A DNA stretch of 21,046 nucleotides from a virus (IMGVR_UViG_3300046450_001225:1-21046); one strand, 5' to 3'. Shown: positions 6,374 to 14,464, numbered from the stretch's first letter. Program-made: numbers and translations. Notes: a model not told the origin generated them from the sequence alone.

Positions 6374-6627
6374 TGATATTGTTTGTATTGTACGTACTAA
6401 GCGTACTGATGTGTATGTTTGGCATGTTTTGTTTAGAGGTGTGGAACGTGAGAGCCTCTAAGCACTCTTTTGATGTTCAGGATCTAGGATTTGGGTGTCT
6501 AGTATCGTTAATCCCAATAGCGAACGTTGCTATAGTGGTTGGGTATTCCGCATCTTCTCTAGAATTAGATGAAGTAATCAACAATTTTATGACCACCCTT
6601 ATTAAGGGCAAAAAGGACAAAGAATGA
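6370..6627 (+). CDS. Small membrane protein with two predicted transmembrane helices
   Basis: An 85-residue protein. The first hydrophobic segment covers residues 2-24 (MILFVLYVLSVLMCMFGMF) and the second about 42-61 (GCLVSLIPIANVAIVVGYSA). A short loop with charged residues links them and the tail is lysine-rich (KGKKDKE), so the C-terminus probably faces the cytoplasm. Starts and stops are both in ATGA overlaps with the flanking genes. No family recognised. In phages, small membrane proteins of this type include antiholins, superinfection-exclusion factors and anchors for replication proteins, but nothing here selects one. Confidence 0.75.
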   Translation: MMILFVLYVLSVLMCMFGMFCLEVWNVRASKHSFDVQDLGFGCLVSLIPIANVAIVVGYSASSLELDEVINNFMTTLIKGKKDKE

Positions 6628-7025
6628 AGGTAGTAGTTACAGGACAAAGTACGGACACAGTCGATTTAGCTGAAGCATTTGATCATTACGGCATCAAGCC
6701 TACGGTTATTTTATCTGCTGGAGAGACAGACCTAGAAAAAGCCGCTGAAAAATGGGGCACAGATGAGGGAGTAGAGGTAGACAGTAGACAGCCCAATTGG
6801 AATGATCTAACTGTAGAGAAGTGTACTCCAAGAGATGGTAAGTATGGACAGTACAATGCACGGGCAGCATTTAATCGAAACGATGATCTTGCTTTGGATT
6901 GTGATTGTGTCTTGACTATTGATCAAGATTCACGTTCTAGTGCTTCTATTGTAGAAGCCGCTGAGAAAATTGATAAGGACGTGTATGTGTGGCCCGTAGT
7001 TGAGGGTGATGATGTCCCATTCTAA
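6624..7025 (+). CDS. SLOG/DUF2493 (YspA)-like protein
   Basis: A 133-residue protein that looks like a shortened Rossmann-type SLOG domain. It opens MKVVVTGQSTDTVDLAEAF, has a glycine-containing turn followed by a DLEKAAEKWGTDEGVEV helix-strand pair (36-52), then the GKYGQYNARAAFNRNDD segment (72-88), matching the GK..GxxRNxxM block of DUF2493/YspA proteins, and a strand ending VLTID. SLOG domains bind nucleotide-derived ligands; those of the DprA/LOG/YspA group include nucleotide-processing and DNA-linked members. Phage copies are common and uncharacterised. Its ATGA start is coupled to the membrane protein gene. The usual GGARGAD signature is replaced by SAGETDL, so ligand binding may differ. 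Confidence 0.6.
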   Translation: MKVVVTGQSTDTVDLAEAFDHYGIKPTVILSAGETDLEKAAEKWGTDEGVEVDSRQPNWNDLTVEKCTPRDGKYGQYNARAAFNRNDDLALDCDCVLTIDQDSRSSASIVEAAEKIDKDVYVWPVVEGDDVPF

Positions 7026-7470
7026 ACTAGACCCAGAACCTCTTTGGTACGAGGACGTAAAAGACGCTAAACAACTAGAAGATGAGTGGGAAGGTCCGAT
7101 AGTTGAGTTTATTCGTACTGATGAGATGCCGACAGAAAATGCTACTGGCTACTTATTGGGTGAGATTAAAGCTATTAATTATCATGGTGGCGAAAATGGG
7201 ATTTCTGACTTTTTAGATGATCCAACCTATTGGGAATATCACCAAAGACAGTTTCCTCATACGTTTCGTCTCGATGATCTAGTTCCTCCCGCTGAGAACA
7301 CGACTATTGGACGATTACAGTTGTGCTGGTTTAAGATTAGGACTGGCTTGTTTAAGTGGGCCACCTCTGTACTAAAGGATAGTCTTACGAAGTACCGCAC
7401 AAGTATGAAACCACAAGATTATTTTGTTCAGCGGGTTAAAAATGAGTCCATCTTACCAAAAGGCAAATAA
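7012..7470 (+). CDS. Hypothetical protein, 152 aa
   Basis: No family recognised. Residues begin MSHSKLDPEPLWYEDVKDA; the middle has an acidic aromatic stretch (FLDDPTYWEYHQRQFPHTFR), and the last third is basic (KWATSVLKDSLTKYRTSMKP), ending LPKGK. I place the start at ATG 7012, five bases after GAGGG, rather than upstream TTG. It overlaps the end of the SLOG-like gene by 14 bases, and its TAA shares a base with the ATG of the next gene. Confidence 0.7.
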   Translation: MSHSKLDPEPLWYEDVKDAKQLEDEWEGPIVEFIRTDEMPTENATGYLLGEIKAINYHGGENGISDFLDDPTYWEYHQRQFPHTFRLDDLVPPAENTTIGRLQLCWFKIRTGLFKWATSVLKDSLTKYRTSMKPQDYFVQRVKNESILPKGK

Positions 7471-7871
7471 TGCCAACCTATGAAATGAGATGCAACAACG
7501 AAGACTGCAAACATGAGTTTGAAGTATTTCAAAAGAGTTCTGCAAAAGCTAAACTGAAGTGTCCTGCGTGTGGCAAAATGAAACTAGAGCGGTTAATCTC
7601 AGCCTGCTATGGTCACGTTGCTGCAACTCAGGGAGACATGAAGACTATTGGTGATCTAGCCAACTTTAATAGAGACAACAAGAGTAAGGGGGAGAAGCAA
7701 GCAGCAGATCAAGACTATGCTGGATCATCCAGACTCGCTACAGAAAAACTGAGACAAGACAAAGAAGGCGTAGACCATTCATTCTTTGGTGCCTCTGAAA
7801 CAGACATGACGAAAATCGGGAAATTATCCGAGAAGAAACAAAAAGACTACATAGCAACAGGTAAATTATGA
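7470..7871 (+). CDS. FmdB-type zinc ribbon protein
   Basis: A 133-residue protein whose first ~42 residues match the FmdB/CxxC_CXXC_SSSS zinc ribbon: MPTYEMRCNNEDCKHEFEVF with C8 and C13, then CPACG with C31 and C34. The first pair is spaced by four residues instead of the usual two. The rest (50-133) is hydrophilic and lysine-rich with no recognised domain, ending KKQKDYIATGKL. FmdB-like proteins are annotated as regulators from one original study, but most are uncharacterised; in phages they are frequent small accessory proteins. Start overlaps the previous stop (TAATG) and its own stop overlaps the next start (ATGA). Confidence 0.8.
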   Translation: MPTYEMRCNNEDCKHEFEVFQKSSAKAKLKCPACGKMKLERLISACYGHVAATQGDMKTIGDLANFNRDNKSKGEKQAADQDYAGSSRLATEKLRQDKEGVDHSFFGASETDMTKIGKLSEKKQKDYIATGKL

Positions 7872-8131
7872 ACTATGGCGATAGAGGCAAAGAGACCACT
7901 GATGAAGATCAGAGGGTATTTGCACGGGAACTAACAAATGAGTTTGGAAGCAAGTACTTTGTGCTGTTTTATGGTGGAAAACCAGTAGACCCCGGAAACA
8001 TGCCTCATAGAAATCCAGAGCGTTTTGTGCTTCGGTCAGTTACTGAGCCTATGTTTAGAGGCTACCTAGTATTCCTAGACGGACGACAGCAGAGAATCCT
8101 TCGAGAAATTAATCGATTACAACATATTTGA
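7868..8131 (+). CDS. Hypothetical protein, 87 aa
   Basis: No family recognised. It is a soluble, mixed-charge protein (MNYGDRGKETTDEDQRVFAR at the start; PGNMPHRNPERFVLRSVTEP in the middle; QQRILREINRLQHI at the end). The start is coupled to the FmdB-like gene through ATGA. No cysteines, no membrane segment. Confidence 0.7.
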   Translation: MNYGDRGKETTDEDQRVFARELTNEFGSKYFVLFYGGKPVDPGNMPHRNPERFVLRSVTEPMFRGYLVFLDGRQQRILREINRLQHI

Positions 8132-8139
8132 GGTAAAAC

Positions 8140-8451
8140 ATGGCACAGAAGTATAAGAAGACATTGAACGATATGGACCGATTGTGGATTGATCACAACA
8201 AAGAAATGGGTGTTGATGATCTAAGCAAGAAGCTCAAGGCTACAGCCGATACTATCAGAGAGTATCAGGACAATAAGCCCGCACCGCAGCACATTACCAC
8301 AACTAAATCAAAACCTAACCGCTTTGCTAAAAAGGGTGGAGCTGTTGTTATGACTGAAGCTCAGTCTGAATTGTCAGACACAACACGACGGTCACGACCA
8401 GAGTACATGAAATCATGCGTTCACACGTTTGATACTAAGGAAGAAGACTAA
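8140..8451 (+). CDS. Hypothetical protein, 103 aa, basic, possible small helix-turn-helix
   Basis: The first 45 residues (MAQKYKKTLNDMDRLWIDHN, then MGVDDLSKKLKATADTIREY) look like two or three helices of the kind seen in small DNA-binding domains, with the DLSKKLKATADTIREYQ part resembling a helix-turn-helix. The middle is basic (KSKPNRFAKKGGAVV), and the tail is acidic. A specific family is not recognised and the DNA-binding idea is weak. AGG sits nine bases ahead of ATG 8140. Confidence 0.7.
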   Translation: MAQKYKKTLNDMDRLWIDHNKEMGVDDLSKKLKATADTIREYQDNKPAPQHITTTKSKPNRFAKKGGAVVMTEAQSELSDTTRRSRPEYMKSCVHTFDTKEED

Positions 8452-8456
8452 AGCTT

Positions 8457-8999
8457 ATGGTTCAGGAAATGGTTAAACATGTATACATTCAAGATGAAGA
8501 AATAGTAAAGATCGACTATAAAACTGATCTATGCTATAGTCCTGAATGGCTAAATGCTAACGATTGTCCGGGCTGGCAAGTTGAACTTAATACCGGTCAA
8601 ATGGTATATGAAGATGATGGTAGGCCAGACTATGTTCCCTCAGCTTGGGAGCGTCTGGCTTATCACTGTTCTCAGACCGAAGACTTCATTGTTAATATGT
8701 GGATTCGGTTCCGTGACCATGTTGAGTGCGTAGGCTCGGATAAAGAAGGCTTCTTTCTTTACAAAGAAGTTAGGGCTGCTCCCAATTGGGACAAAGAGGT
8801 GTTTCTATACATTGCTGGATTCTATGAAGATGGAGTCATTAAGTGCAAGAAGTGGAAATTACCAGAAATCATTGTAGACGAAGAAGAGGAACGGGAAGCA
8901 CCAGGCGGTATCACACAAGTGTTAGGTCTCCCGGCCTTGATAAGGAAAAAAGATGTATCCACTGAAGTATCACAAAGAGACAGGAACGAGCAAGAATAA
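8457..8999 (+). CDS. Hypothetical protein, 180 aa
   Basis: No family recognised. It is rich in tryptophan, tyrosine and acidic residues, with an acidic run (IIVDEEEEREAPGG at about 140-153) and a charged tail. The N-terminal half reads like mixed beta strands (YSPEWLNANDCPGWQVELN). ATG 8457 is used here; ATG 8469 is a second possibility. Its last 47 bases overlap the next gene in another frame, which is common in this tightly packed region. Confidence 0.7.
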   Translation: MVQEMVKHVYIQDEEIVKIDYKTDLCYSPEWLNANDCPGWQVELNTGQMVYEDDGRPDYVPSAWERLAYHCSQTEDFIVNMWIRFRDHVECVGSDKEGFFLYKEVRAAPNWDKEVFLYIAGFYEDGVIKCKKWKLPEIIVDEEEEREAPGGITQVLGLPALIRKKDVSTEVSQRDRNEQE

Positions 9000-9390
9000 C
9001 GCCGCAAATTACATCGTTGAACTTGTATCACAGCGAAAAGCACGAGACCTCGGGATTCTTCTTGAGAACGCTTATTGGAAAGACGCAGTATGGCAAAAAT
9101 TTTATAGAGAACAGAAACAGGCTGCTCATACCCTTTTGGGACTATTTGAGGAGTCTGTCGTCGTATCTACAATTATTGAGATGAGAAGTGTCTACTCGTT
9201 ACGACCTAAATTCGTTAAGGATAAAATGGTTGAGGTGTCTTCTTTAAAGAGGGCAAAAGCCAAGCAGAATAAACTAAGAATAGAACAAGAAAAACAAACA
9301 CCAGAATTAATTAAAGAAAACGTACAAACCGGAACAGGTAGAAAGCCCTTTAATGGCAAAAAAAGCAGCAAAGGCGAAGAAGCTCCTTGA
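8953..9390 (+). CDS. Hypothetical protein, 145 aa, helical
   Basis: No family recognised. The protein starts MYPLKYHKETGTSKNNAANY, has a helical core (RKARDLGILLENAYWKDAVW, then QKFYREQKQAAHTLLGLFEE) and a long lysine/glutamine-rich tail from about residue 95. AGGA lies six bases ahead of the ATG. It begins inside the previous gene and its last 38 bases overlap the start of the RecA-like gene, so it belongs to the same transcript as the recombination genes. A role with RecA is possible from position only. Confidence 0.7.
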   Translation: MYPLKYHKETGTSKNNAANYIVELVSQRKARDLGILLENAYWKDAVWQKFYREQKQAAHTLLGLFEESVVVSTIIEMRSVYSLRPKFVKDKMVEVSSLKRAKAKQNKLRIEQEKQTPELIKENVQTGTGRKPFNGKKSSKGEEAP

Positions 9391-10459
9391 CCCCGAACTA
9401 TCAGCAAAAGAAAAGTTTGCGGCGGTTCGTAAGTCTGTTGAAAAAGAGTATGGAGCGGGAACAGCACTAAAAGCATCAGAGGTCAAGACAAAGAAAAAGT
9501 TTTTGGTTCCTGTTAGTCCAGCACTAGATATTGGACTGTGCGGTGGGGTTCCTAGTGGTAGCTGGATTATGATGTCTGGTCCTGAAAAATCTGGAAAAAG
9601 CACGCTAGCACTACAAATTGTAAAAAATGCACAAAAACTATTTGGTTGTGAGACCCTCTTCTTAAATGTGGAGAGCCGCTTCAAAAAACAAAGCACAACA
9701 TCAATTGAGGGTATCGACCTTGATAAGGTATTAGTAGTAGAAACTACAGCAGACAAGATTATGTATGCTGAGGATTACCTTGAGGTTGCTGAAGAGATTA
9801 TCACTAATACCTATGGTAGTATTATCATCTTTGATTCATTATCAAGAATGTATACTAGAGCAGGTGGAGACTCAGAGGTTAGCGGTACAAAACGACCCAC
9901 AGCCCAAAAGTTAATGTCTGACTTTGTTTCTCGTATGGGGGGCATGGTAGCTGCACGAAACCATATTGTTATCTGTATTGCTCAAATCTACGCTAATACA
10001 AGTGGTTACGGGGCACACACAGTTATCTCAGTTCCTAACTGTATTCGGTTCCAGTCTGATATCATTATGCATATCAAGAGGACTGAGCCTTGGAAAGCGG
10101 GTTCAGGAACAAATGAGACCCAGATTGGTAACATACTAGATTGGAACATTGTTCAGAATGCTATTGGTCAACCACCATTTGGGCTAGTCCAAAGCTATCT
10201 AAAATTTGGTGTTGGTGCTGGTACTACTGAGGAACTCTTTAATCTTGCGGTAGACTGTATGATTATTGAGAAGGCTGGTTCATGGTTTAACTTCAGCGAT
10301 GGATCAAAAGCACAGGGAGAAGCTAAGGCTTGTCAGTATCTAGAAGAGAACCCAGAGTTCTTTGGTGAGATCAGAAAGCAAGTTATAGAGCACACGCAGG
10401 ATGCAGAAGTGCTAGAAGATTTCATGACGGTCGATGAGACTATTGAGCAGGTCGCATGA
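9353..10459 (+). CDS. recA: RecA-like recombinase
   Basis: A 368-residue strand-exchange ATPase. Walker A is GPEKSGKST (76-84); the E of NVESRF (107) fits the catalytic glutamate position; Walker B is IIIFDSLS (157-164). The C-terminal part keeps the bacterial RecA signature AGSWFNFSDGSKAQGEAKA followed by NPEFFGEIRKQVIE. It therefore resembles bacterial RecA more than T4 UvsX. The first 30 residues are lysine- and alanine-rich (MAKKAAKAKK). It would coat single-stranded DNA and promote pairing in replication-coupled recombination. The ribosome site before ATG 9353 is weak (AGG some 14 bases upstream), and the start overlaps the previous gene, so coupling may be needed. Its stop overlaps the next start as ATGA. 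Confidence 0.92.
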   Translation: MAKKAAKAKKLLDPELSAKEKFAAVRKSVEKEYGAGTALKASEVKTKKKFLVPVSPALDIGLCGGVPSGSWIMMSGPEKSGKSTLALQIVKNAQKLFGCETLFLNVESRFKKQSTTSIEGIDLDKVLVVETTADKIMYAEDYLEVAEEIITNTYGSIIIFDSLSRMYTRAGGDSEVSGTKRPTAQKLMSDFVSRMGGMVAARNHIVICIAQIYANTSGYGAHTVISVPNCIRFQSDIIMHIKRTEPWKAGSGTNETQIGNILDWNIVQNAIGQPPFGLVQSYLKFGVGAGTTEELFNLAVDCMIIEKAGSWFNFSDGSKAQGEAKACQYLEENPEFFGEIRKQVIEHTQDAEVLEDFMTVDETIEQVA

Positions 10460-10863
10460 TAATTGAGGGATTAGATGGTAAAAAACACAAACTAAAGGTT
10501 AAGAACCGAAAAAAAGGACGCAAGTCCAAACTACATATTAAGGCTAGAAAACTCATAGAGAGTATCTTTGTAGAAACCTTCTATGAAGAGGTTAGTCTAG
10601 TGGGATCAAAGACCAAAAGGAACTCTCTACTCTATGCGGATTTCCTGTGTGTAAAAGCCAGGGTTATCATTGAAGTACATGGGCAACAGCACTATGACTA
10701 CATACCTCACTTTCATAGTAGTAAATTAGCCTTCACAAAAGCAAAGTTGAGAGATAGAACCAAACAAGAGTGGGCAGAGCTAAATTCGTTTACGTTTATA
10801 GAGCTGCCCTACAATAAGGAATCAGAATGGGAACAGCTAATCAGGAACTCACTCAGTACCTAG
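10456..10863 (+). CDS. Small PD-(D/E)XK endonuclease, Vsr/DUF559-like
   Basis: A 135-residue protein. The N-terminal 30 residues are strongly basic (KVKNRKKGRKSKLHIKARK). The nuclease core is LLYADFLCVKARVIIEVHGQ, with D62 and E73 in the D...ExH/DG arrangement of Vsr-like and DUF559-like folds, then HYDYIPHFH and a helix-strand ending FTFIELPYN. The usual lysine after the E is histidine here (EVH), as often seen in that group, so activity is likely but not proven. Directly coupled by ATGA to the RecA-like gene, it is a candidate for processing recombination intermediates or nicking DNA. I cannot assign the DNA structure it cuts. Confidence 0.72.
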   Translation: MIIEGLDGKKHKLKVKNRKKGRKSKLHIKARKLIESIFVETFYEEVSLVGSKTKRNSLLYADFLCVKARVIIEVHGQQHYDYIPHFHSSKLAFTKAKLRDRTKQEWAELNSFTFIELPYNKESEWEQLIRNSLST

Positions 10864-11288
10864 CGGATATAGCAAAGATGGCACCGAAGACTTATTCTGA
10901 TGTGCCAGAGAAGATACAAGAGATTCTTGAGGCTTCCTATGATGAGAGATTACAGTGGGGAGTTGAAGAGTCAGCACAGTATTGCTTCGAGCTTCAAAAG
11001 TTTGAGATGTTCTTAAAGAAAGAAGTTAACAAAAGCAATAGTAAAATAGCATATGCAGAAAAGCTACTGAATAAGAATAGAGGGCTTCACGCTTCCAAGT
11101 GGGGTGATAAGTTCACCAAGTGGGACGAGAAGGTGTGCAAGTACGAAGCACAGGATTCGGTGTGTCAAGCACTGCTACAGGTGGTATTAGACACTCAGGT
11201 TTATATCAATGAAATTAAAGGTATGGCCTTTGTTTTAACGGACCTGTGCAAGACACTGAACAACATAGTTTACATTAAGCGAGGTTAA
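10827..11288 (+). CDS. Hypothetical protein, 153 aa, helical
   Basis: No family recognised. Almost entirely helical in appearance, with charged repeats such as YDERLQWGVEESAQYCFELQ and FLKKEVNKSNSKIAYAEKLL. No membrane segment or metal motif. AGGA lies seven bases ahead of ATG 10827. It overlaps the nuclease gene by 37 bases and ends one base before the next gene, in the middle of the recombination/replication run. Confidence 0.72.
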   Translation: MGTANQELTQYLADIAKMAPKTYSDVPEKIQEILEASYDERLQWGVEESAQYCFELQKFEMFLKKEVNKSNSKIAYAEKLLNKNRGLHASKWGDKFTKWDEKVCKYEAQDSVCQALLQVVLDTQVYINEIKGMAFVLTDLCKTLNNIVYIKRG

Positions 11289-11289
11289 T

Positions 11290-11868
11290 ATGAGTCCACT
11301 TGAAAAAATCAAGATGGGTCTTGAAGAAGACGATTTAAACATTGTTCGACAAGGATACTATGAGTTAACTGGCGACTCTGTCTTTGCCGAAGATATACAA
11401 GAGGAGGCCATAGTTTCCGTCTCCACAAAGAGCACAGTTGCGACTAAAAAAGCACCGGTCAAACGTAAGAAGGCCACAAAGCGTAAGAAAGCAACCAAGA
11501 AAAAGGCTGCTCCAAAACGAAAGAAGGCCGCTACTAAGAAAGCTCCAGCTAAACCTAAAGGTAAAGGCTTAGGGTTTACTTTAGTAGATGAAAAACCAGA
11601 CGGTATTGAGGGGCGTGCTCAATTTACAGGAAATCTATTTGAGTCCGAAGCGGGACACGCGGAACCCCTATCTGATGAAGAAGCTAAGAAGCTTGGTAAC
11701 TTAATCGGTGTGGGCGGAAATAAGCCCCAAATGAATGTTGAGAAATACCAACCTATGGAAAAGGTGTGTGATAAGTGTCGTCGAGTAGTTTCAGTAAACC
11801 CAGCACACGTGGTGCATAGTTCAACGTATTTTTATTGTGATCCATGTTTAAGTAAGAGGTCTGGATGA
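11290..11868 (+). CDS. Lysine-rich linker protein with C-terminal zinc ribbon
   Basis: A 192-residue protein of three parts. Residues 1-30 (MSPLEKIKMGLEEDDLNIVR) form a short acidic helical module of a type I have seen at the N-termini of phage proteins. Residues 53-93 are a lysine/alanine/proline repeat like the tail of histone H1 (units KRKKATK, KKAAPKRKK, KKAPAKPKGK). Residues 160-186 form a CxxC-19-CxxC zinc ribbon (CDKCRR and CDPC). The basic tail would bind DNA or RNA non-specifically and the ribbon may bind a partner. It lies immediately ahead of the helicase gene and overlaps it by ATGA, so a loader or DNA-binding accessory role is possible. Family not recognised. Confidence 0.75.
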   Translation: MSPLEKIKMGLEEDDLNIVRQGYYELTGDSVFAEDIQEEAIVSVSTKSTVATKKAPVKRKKATKRKKATKKKAAPKRKKAATKKAPAKPKGKGLGFTLVDEKPDGIEGRAQFTGNLFESEAGHAEPLSDEEAKKLGNLIGVGGNKPQMNVEKYQPMEKVCDKCRRVVSVNPAHVVHSSTYFYCDPCLSKRSG

Positions 11869-13232
11869 AAGATCTGATTGCAGAGAAAGCTATTTTAGCT
11901 GGCATATGTAAATTTGGAATGGGAGGCATCAATGAAGTTGGTGACATAGTTGGAGAACATACGTTTTCTAGTTCCCAGAACAAGGCTGTATTTTCCTGTT
12001 TGACGAAAGTACTAGAGAAACAAGAAATTGTAGACATTGCCTCTGTGATGAGTGCTGCGTCAGACCTAAATGTATATTCGATTCTGGAAAAGAACGAAGC
12101 GTTACTGGATGACCTGTTTAACTTTCAGGTAAAAATTGAGTCATTAAGAAACTTTGGGGAGAGACTTAAAAGAGTACAGCTAATTACCAGTGCTCAAGAG
12201 TTACTACAAGAGAGTCACGCAAAACTACAAGCCTTTAATGGAGACGAAAGCATAGACGAGATTTATGCCACAATGGAAACGCCCATTATCGACTTTGCTT
12301 TAGGTGGTGACGAGGAAGAGACATCCCTACTGTATGAAAATATAGAAGAGTATATTAAGTATTTAGAAGAAAACCCATGTGATTTCGTAGGTATCTCTAC
12401 TGGGTTTCCTCTTATTGATAATATGATGGGTGGCGGCATTAGACGCAAATCTATCAGTCTGTGGGGATGTAGAACTGGTGGTGGCAAGAGTATCATGGCT
12501 GGTATGATTTCCCGACACAACGCTAAACAAGGTATTCCAGTACTTATTATTGATACTGAGATGTCATCTGAGGACTTGATCTCTAGAAGTTTAGCTGCGG
12601 CTAGTGATACACACATCTCTAATATCGAACACGGTAAGTTTGAGGACTCTGCTACCAGAGTGCAGATTGCTGGAAAAGAGCTAAAAGAGTATCCTGTCTA
12701 TTATCGTAGCGTAACGGGTAAGAGCTTTGAAGAGCTTCTATCTATTGCGAGACGCTGGATTCTTAAGGTTGTTGGTAGCACCAATGGTGTAACCAATGAG
12801 TGCCTAATCATTTATGACTACTTCAAGCTAATGGATCAGTCAGAGATGGGACAGATTCAGGAGTATCAAGCGTTAGGTTTTCAAATCTCTAAACTCCACG
12901 ATTTCTGTTTTAAGTACGATGTACCAGTACAAGCCTTTGTTCAAACTAACCGAGAAGACAACGTGTCACAGTCGGATCGTTTACAGTGGTTAGCATCTAG
13001 TGTGTCTATCTTTTCGGATAAGACAGAGGATGAGATTAATGAGGATGGAGCAGAGTATGGGAATATGAAGCTTCGCTCCCTTAAACAACGCTTTGGTCCG
13101 GGACTACCTCCGTGGTCTTATATCACTATGAATAAAGTTGGACACCTAGCCACTATTAAAGAGCTAGGAACAAGCAATGATATTCTCTTAAGTAAGGAGA
13201 AAGATGCTGAAGATGAAGACGAACCATTCTGA
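11865..13232 (+). CDS. DnaB-like replicative helicase
   Basis: A 455-residue protein with both DnaB parts. The N-terminal helical domain (1-145) opens EKAILAGICKFG; the RecA-type C-terminal domain starts near DFVGISTGFPLIDNMMGGGI (173-192). Walker A is GCRTGGGKS (201-209), the catalytic glutamate lies in DTEMS (230-234), and the Walker B strand is ECLIIYDYFKL near 305-320. AFVQTNRE and LRSLKQRFG fit the DnaB sensor and arginine-finger regions. It would form the hexameric 5'-3' helicase at the phage fork. Its start overlaps the zinc-ribbon gene, and the next gene (primase) begins inside its 3' end, matching the physical coupling of helicase and primase. Confidence 0.92.
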   Translation: MKDLIAEKAILAGICKFGMGGINEVGDIVGEHTFSSSQNKAVFSCLTKVLEKQEIVDIASVMSAASDLNVYSILEKNEALLDDLFNFQVKIESLRNFGERLKRVQLITSAQELLQESHAKLQAFNGDESIDEIYATMETPIIDFALGGDEEETSLLYENIEEYIKYLEENPCDFVGISTGFPLIDNMMGGGIRRKSISLWGCRTGGGKSIMAGMISRHNAKQGIPVLIIDTEMSSEDLISRSLAAASDTHISNIEHGKFEDSATRVQIAGKELKEYPVYYRSVTGKSFEELLSIARRWILKVVGSTNGVTNECLIIYDYFKLMDQSEMGQIQEYQALGFQISKLHDFCFKYDVPVQAFVQTNREDNVSQSDRLQWLASSVSIFSDKTEDEINEDGAEYGNMKLRSLKQRFGPGLPPWSYITMNKVGHLATIKELGTSNDILLSKEKDAEDEDEPF

Positions 13233-14151
13233 TATTGTTCACGCTTTACCAAAAATTGTACACCAACTAGGTATTAAGTCTAGGTACTGTGGAGAATACT
13301 GGCAGTGTCAGTGTCCTTTACATGGGTCTACTAAGTACAACTCTATGACTATCTTTAAAGACGGGGGATGGAAGTGTTGGACCTCTAACTGTAATGAGAA
13401 GTGGGGAACCCAATTAGACGGATTAGTCCGTGGATTAGGAGCAGACCCCGAAAAACTACTTGCTGGCGTGCAGTATAACGTACAGTATAATCCAGAAGAG
13501 ATCGATCTTAATCTTCCCGTTTTAAGTATCACAAGGGAAGAGTTACGAACAAGACTAAAAATACCTTCCCCATACTACTTACAGCGTGGAGTGTCAGCAG
13601 AGCTCTTAGACAGGTTTGACGTGGGGGATTGTTGTAAAGCCCAAATGAAGAATAGAGCGGTCTTTCCAATCTATAATAAGGATTGGGGGCTGCTGGGGTG
13701 TGCTGGTCGTACCACGCTTGACAAGAGCTACATCCAGAAATGGAAATACTCTAAGGGGCTGAAGTCCAGTAGAACGTTCTTCGCTTTAAATCACGCTCAT
13801 GACTCTTTAGTGGCTAAAAAAACAGCGATTATCGTTGAGGGGCAGAGCGATACTATGGCATTACAGGGATTTGGTATCACAAATGCAGTAGGTGCGTTCG
13901 GAGCCAAGCTAAGCATTGGACAAGCCAAGCTTCTAAAAGAGCTAGGGGTCACAAATATAGTGTTGGCTCTAGACCCAGACAAACCAAAAGAGCGTAACGG
14001 TAAAATGATTGAGGGCACTGGTCCTATGAAGACACGACAGATCATTAAACAGTATGAAGACCGCTTTAATATTACTCCTGTTACGTTACAGGGTGATCCT
14101 GACGAAATGACACATTCTGACGCAGAAAGGTATTTTGGTAAATATGTCTGA
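13204..14151 (+). CDS. DNA primase, short form with zinc finger and TOPRIM domain
   Basis: A 315-residue primase. The zinc-binding domain has C37, H40, C58 and C63 (CQCPLHG and CWTSNC), with C35 as a spare cysteine. The TOPRIM domain has E212 in IIVEGQSDTMAL and the DPDK aspartates at 257 and 259 (IVLALDPDK). Its length fits phage primases of the T7 gp4 N-terminal type; the C-terminal helicase-binding domain of bacterial DnaG (usually ~600 residues) is absent. It would lay RNA primers for the DnaE-type polymerase. AGGAG lies four bases ahead of ATG 13204; ATG 13213 is an alternative. It overlaps the helicase gene by 29 bases. Confidence 0.9.
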   Translation: MLKMKTNHSDIVHALPKIVHQLGIKSRYCGEYWQCQCPLHGSTKYNSMTIFKDGGWKCWTSNCNEKWGTQLDGLVRGLGADPEKLLAGVQYNVQYNPEEIDLNLPVLSITREELRTRLKIPSPYYLQRGVSAELLDRFDVGDCCKAQMKNRAVFPIYNKDWGLLGCAGRTTLDKSYIQKWKYSKGLKSSRTFFALNHAHDSLVAKKTAIIVEGQSDTMALQGFGITNAVGAFGAKLSIGQAKLLKELGVTNIVLALDPDKPKERNGKMIEGTGPMKTRQIIKQYEDRFNITPVTLQGDPDEMTHSDAERYFGKYV

Positions 14152-14464
14152 AGTTAGCTTTGAAACCTTTGCACGACAAGTGATCCACGCATTAAAAGAG
14201 ATTGAAACTGATCTTAAGTACACTACCACAAGTCGAGAAACGTGGTTTAATTTCTTAGAGGATGAGCTTGACTTAGACCTTGAGATAGTTATGCCTTACC
14301 GTACTTATGAAGATTTTGTAGACGGGTTTATTGCTCCTGCTATGGAAGACACCGGGGCTGATCGAACAGCATGGCTGTGTTCTAACACTAGACAACAGAG
14401 TTATAGGGACTGGCTACAATGGGTGGCCAGAGTAGACTCTGGTACTATTTGGGGAGAAGCATGA
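14144..14464 (+). CDS. Hypothetical protein, 106 aa, acidic
   Basis: No family recognised. An acidic helical protein (LEDELDLDLEIVMPYRTYED in the middle) ending DSGTIWGEA. ATG 14144 is chosen over an upstream in-frame TTG at 14135; both lie inside the end of the primase gene. Its stop overlaps the next start as ATGA. Confidence 0.68.
   Translation: MSEVSFETFARQVIHALKEIETDLKYTTTSRETWFNFLEDELDLDLEIVMPYRTYEDFVDGFIAPAMEDTGADRTAWLCSNTRQQSYRDWLQWVARVDSGTIWGEA

Noticed and set aside
9192-9756. Two minus-strand ORFs of 94 and 149 residues over the start of the RecA-like gene
   Set aside because: Their phenylalanine/serine-rich translations are the mirror of lysine- and alanine-rich coding sequence; no motif or ribosome site supports them.
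14419-14460. Upstream start for the 185-residue protein
   Set aside because: ATG 14461 has GGGGAG at the right distance and an ATGA overlap with the preceding stop.
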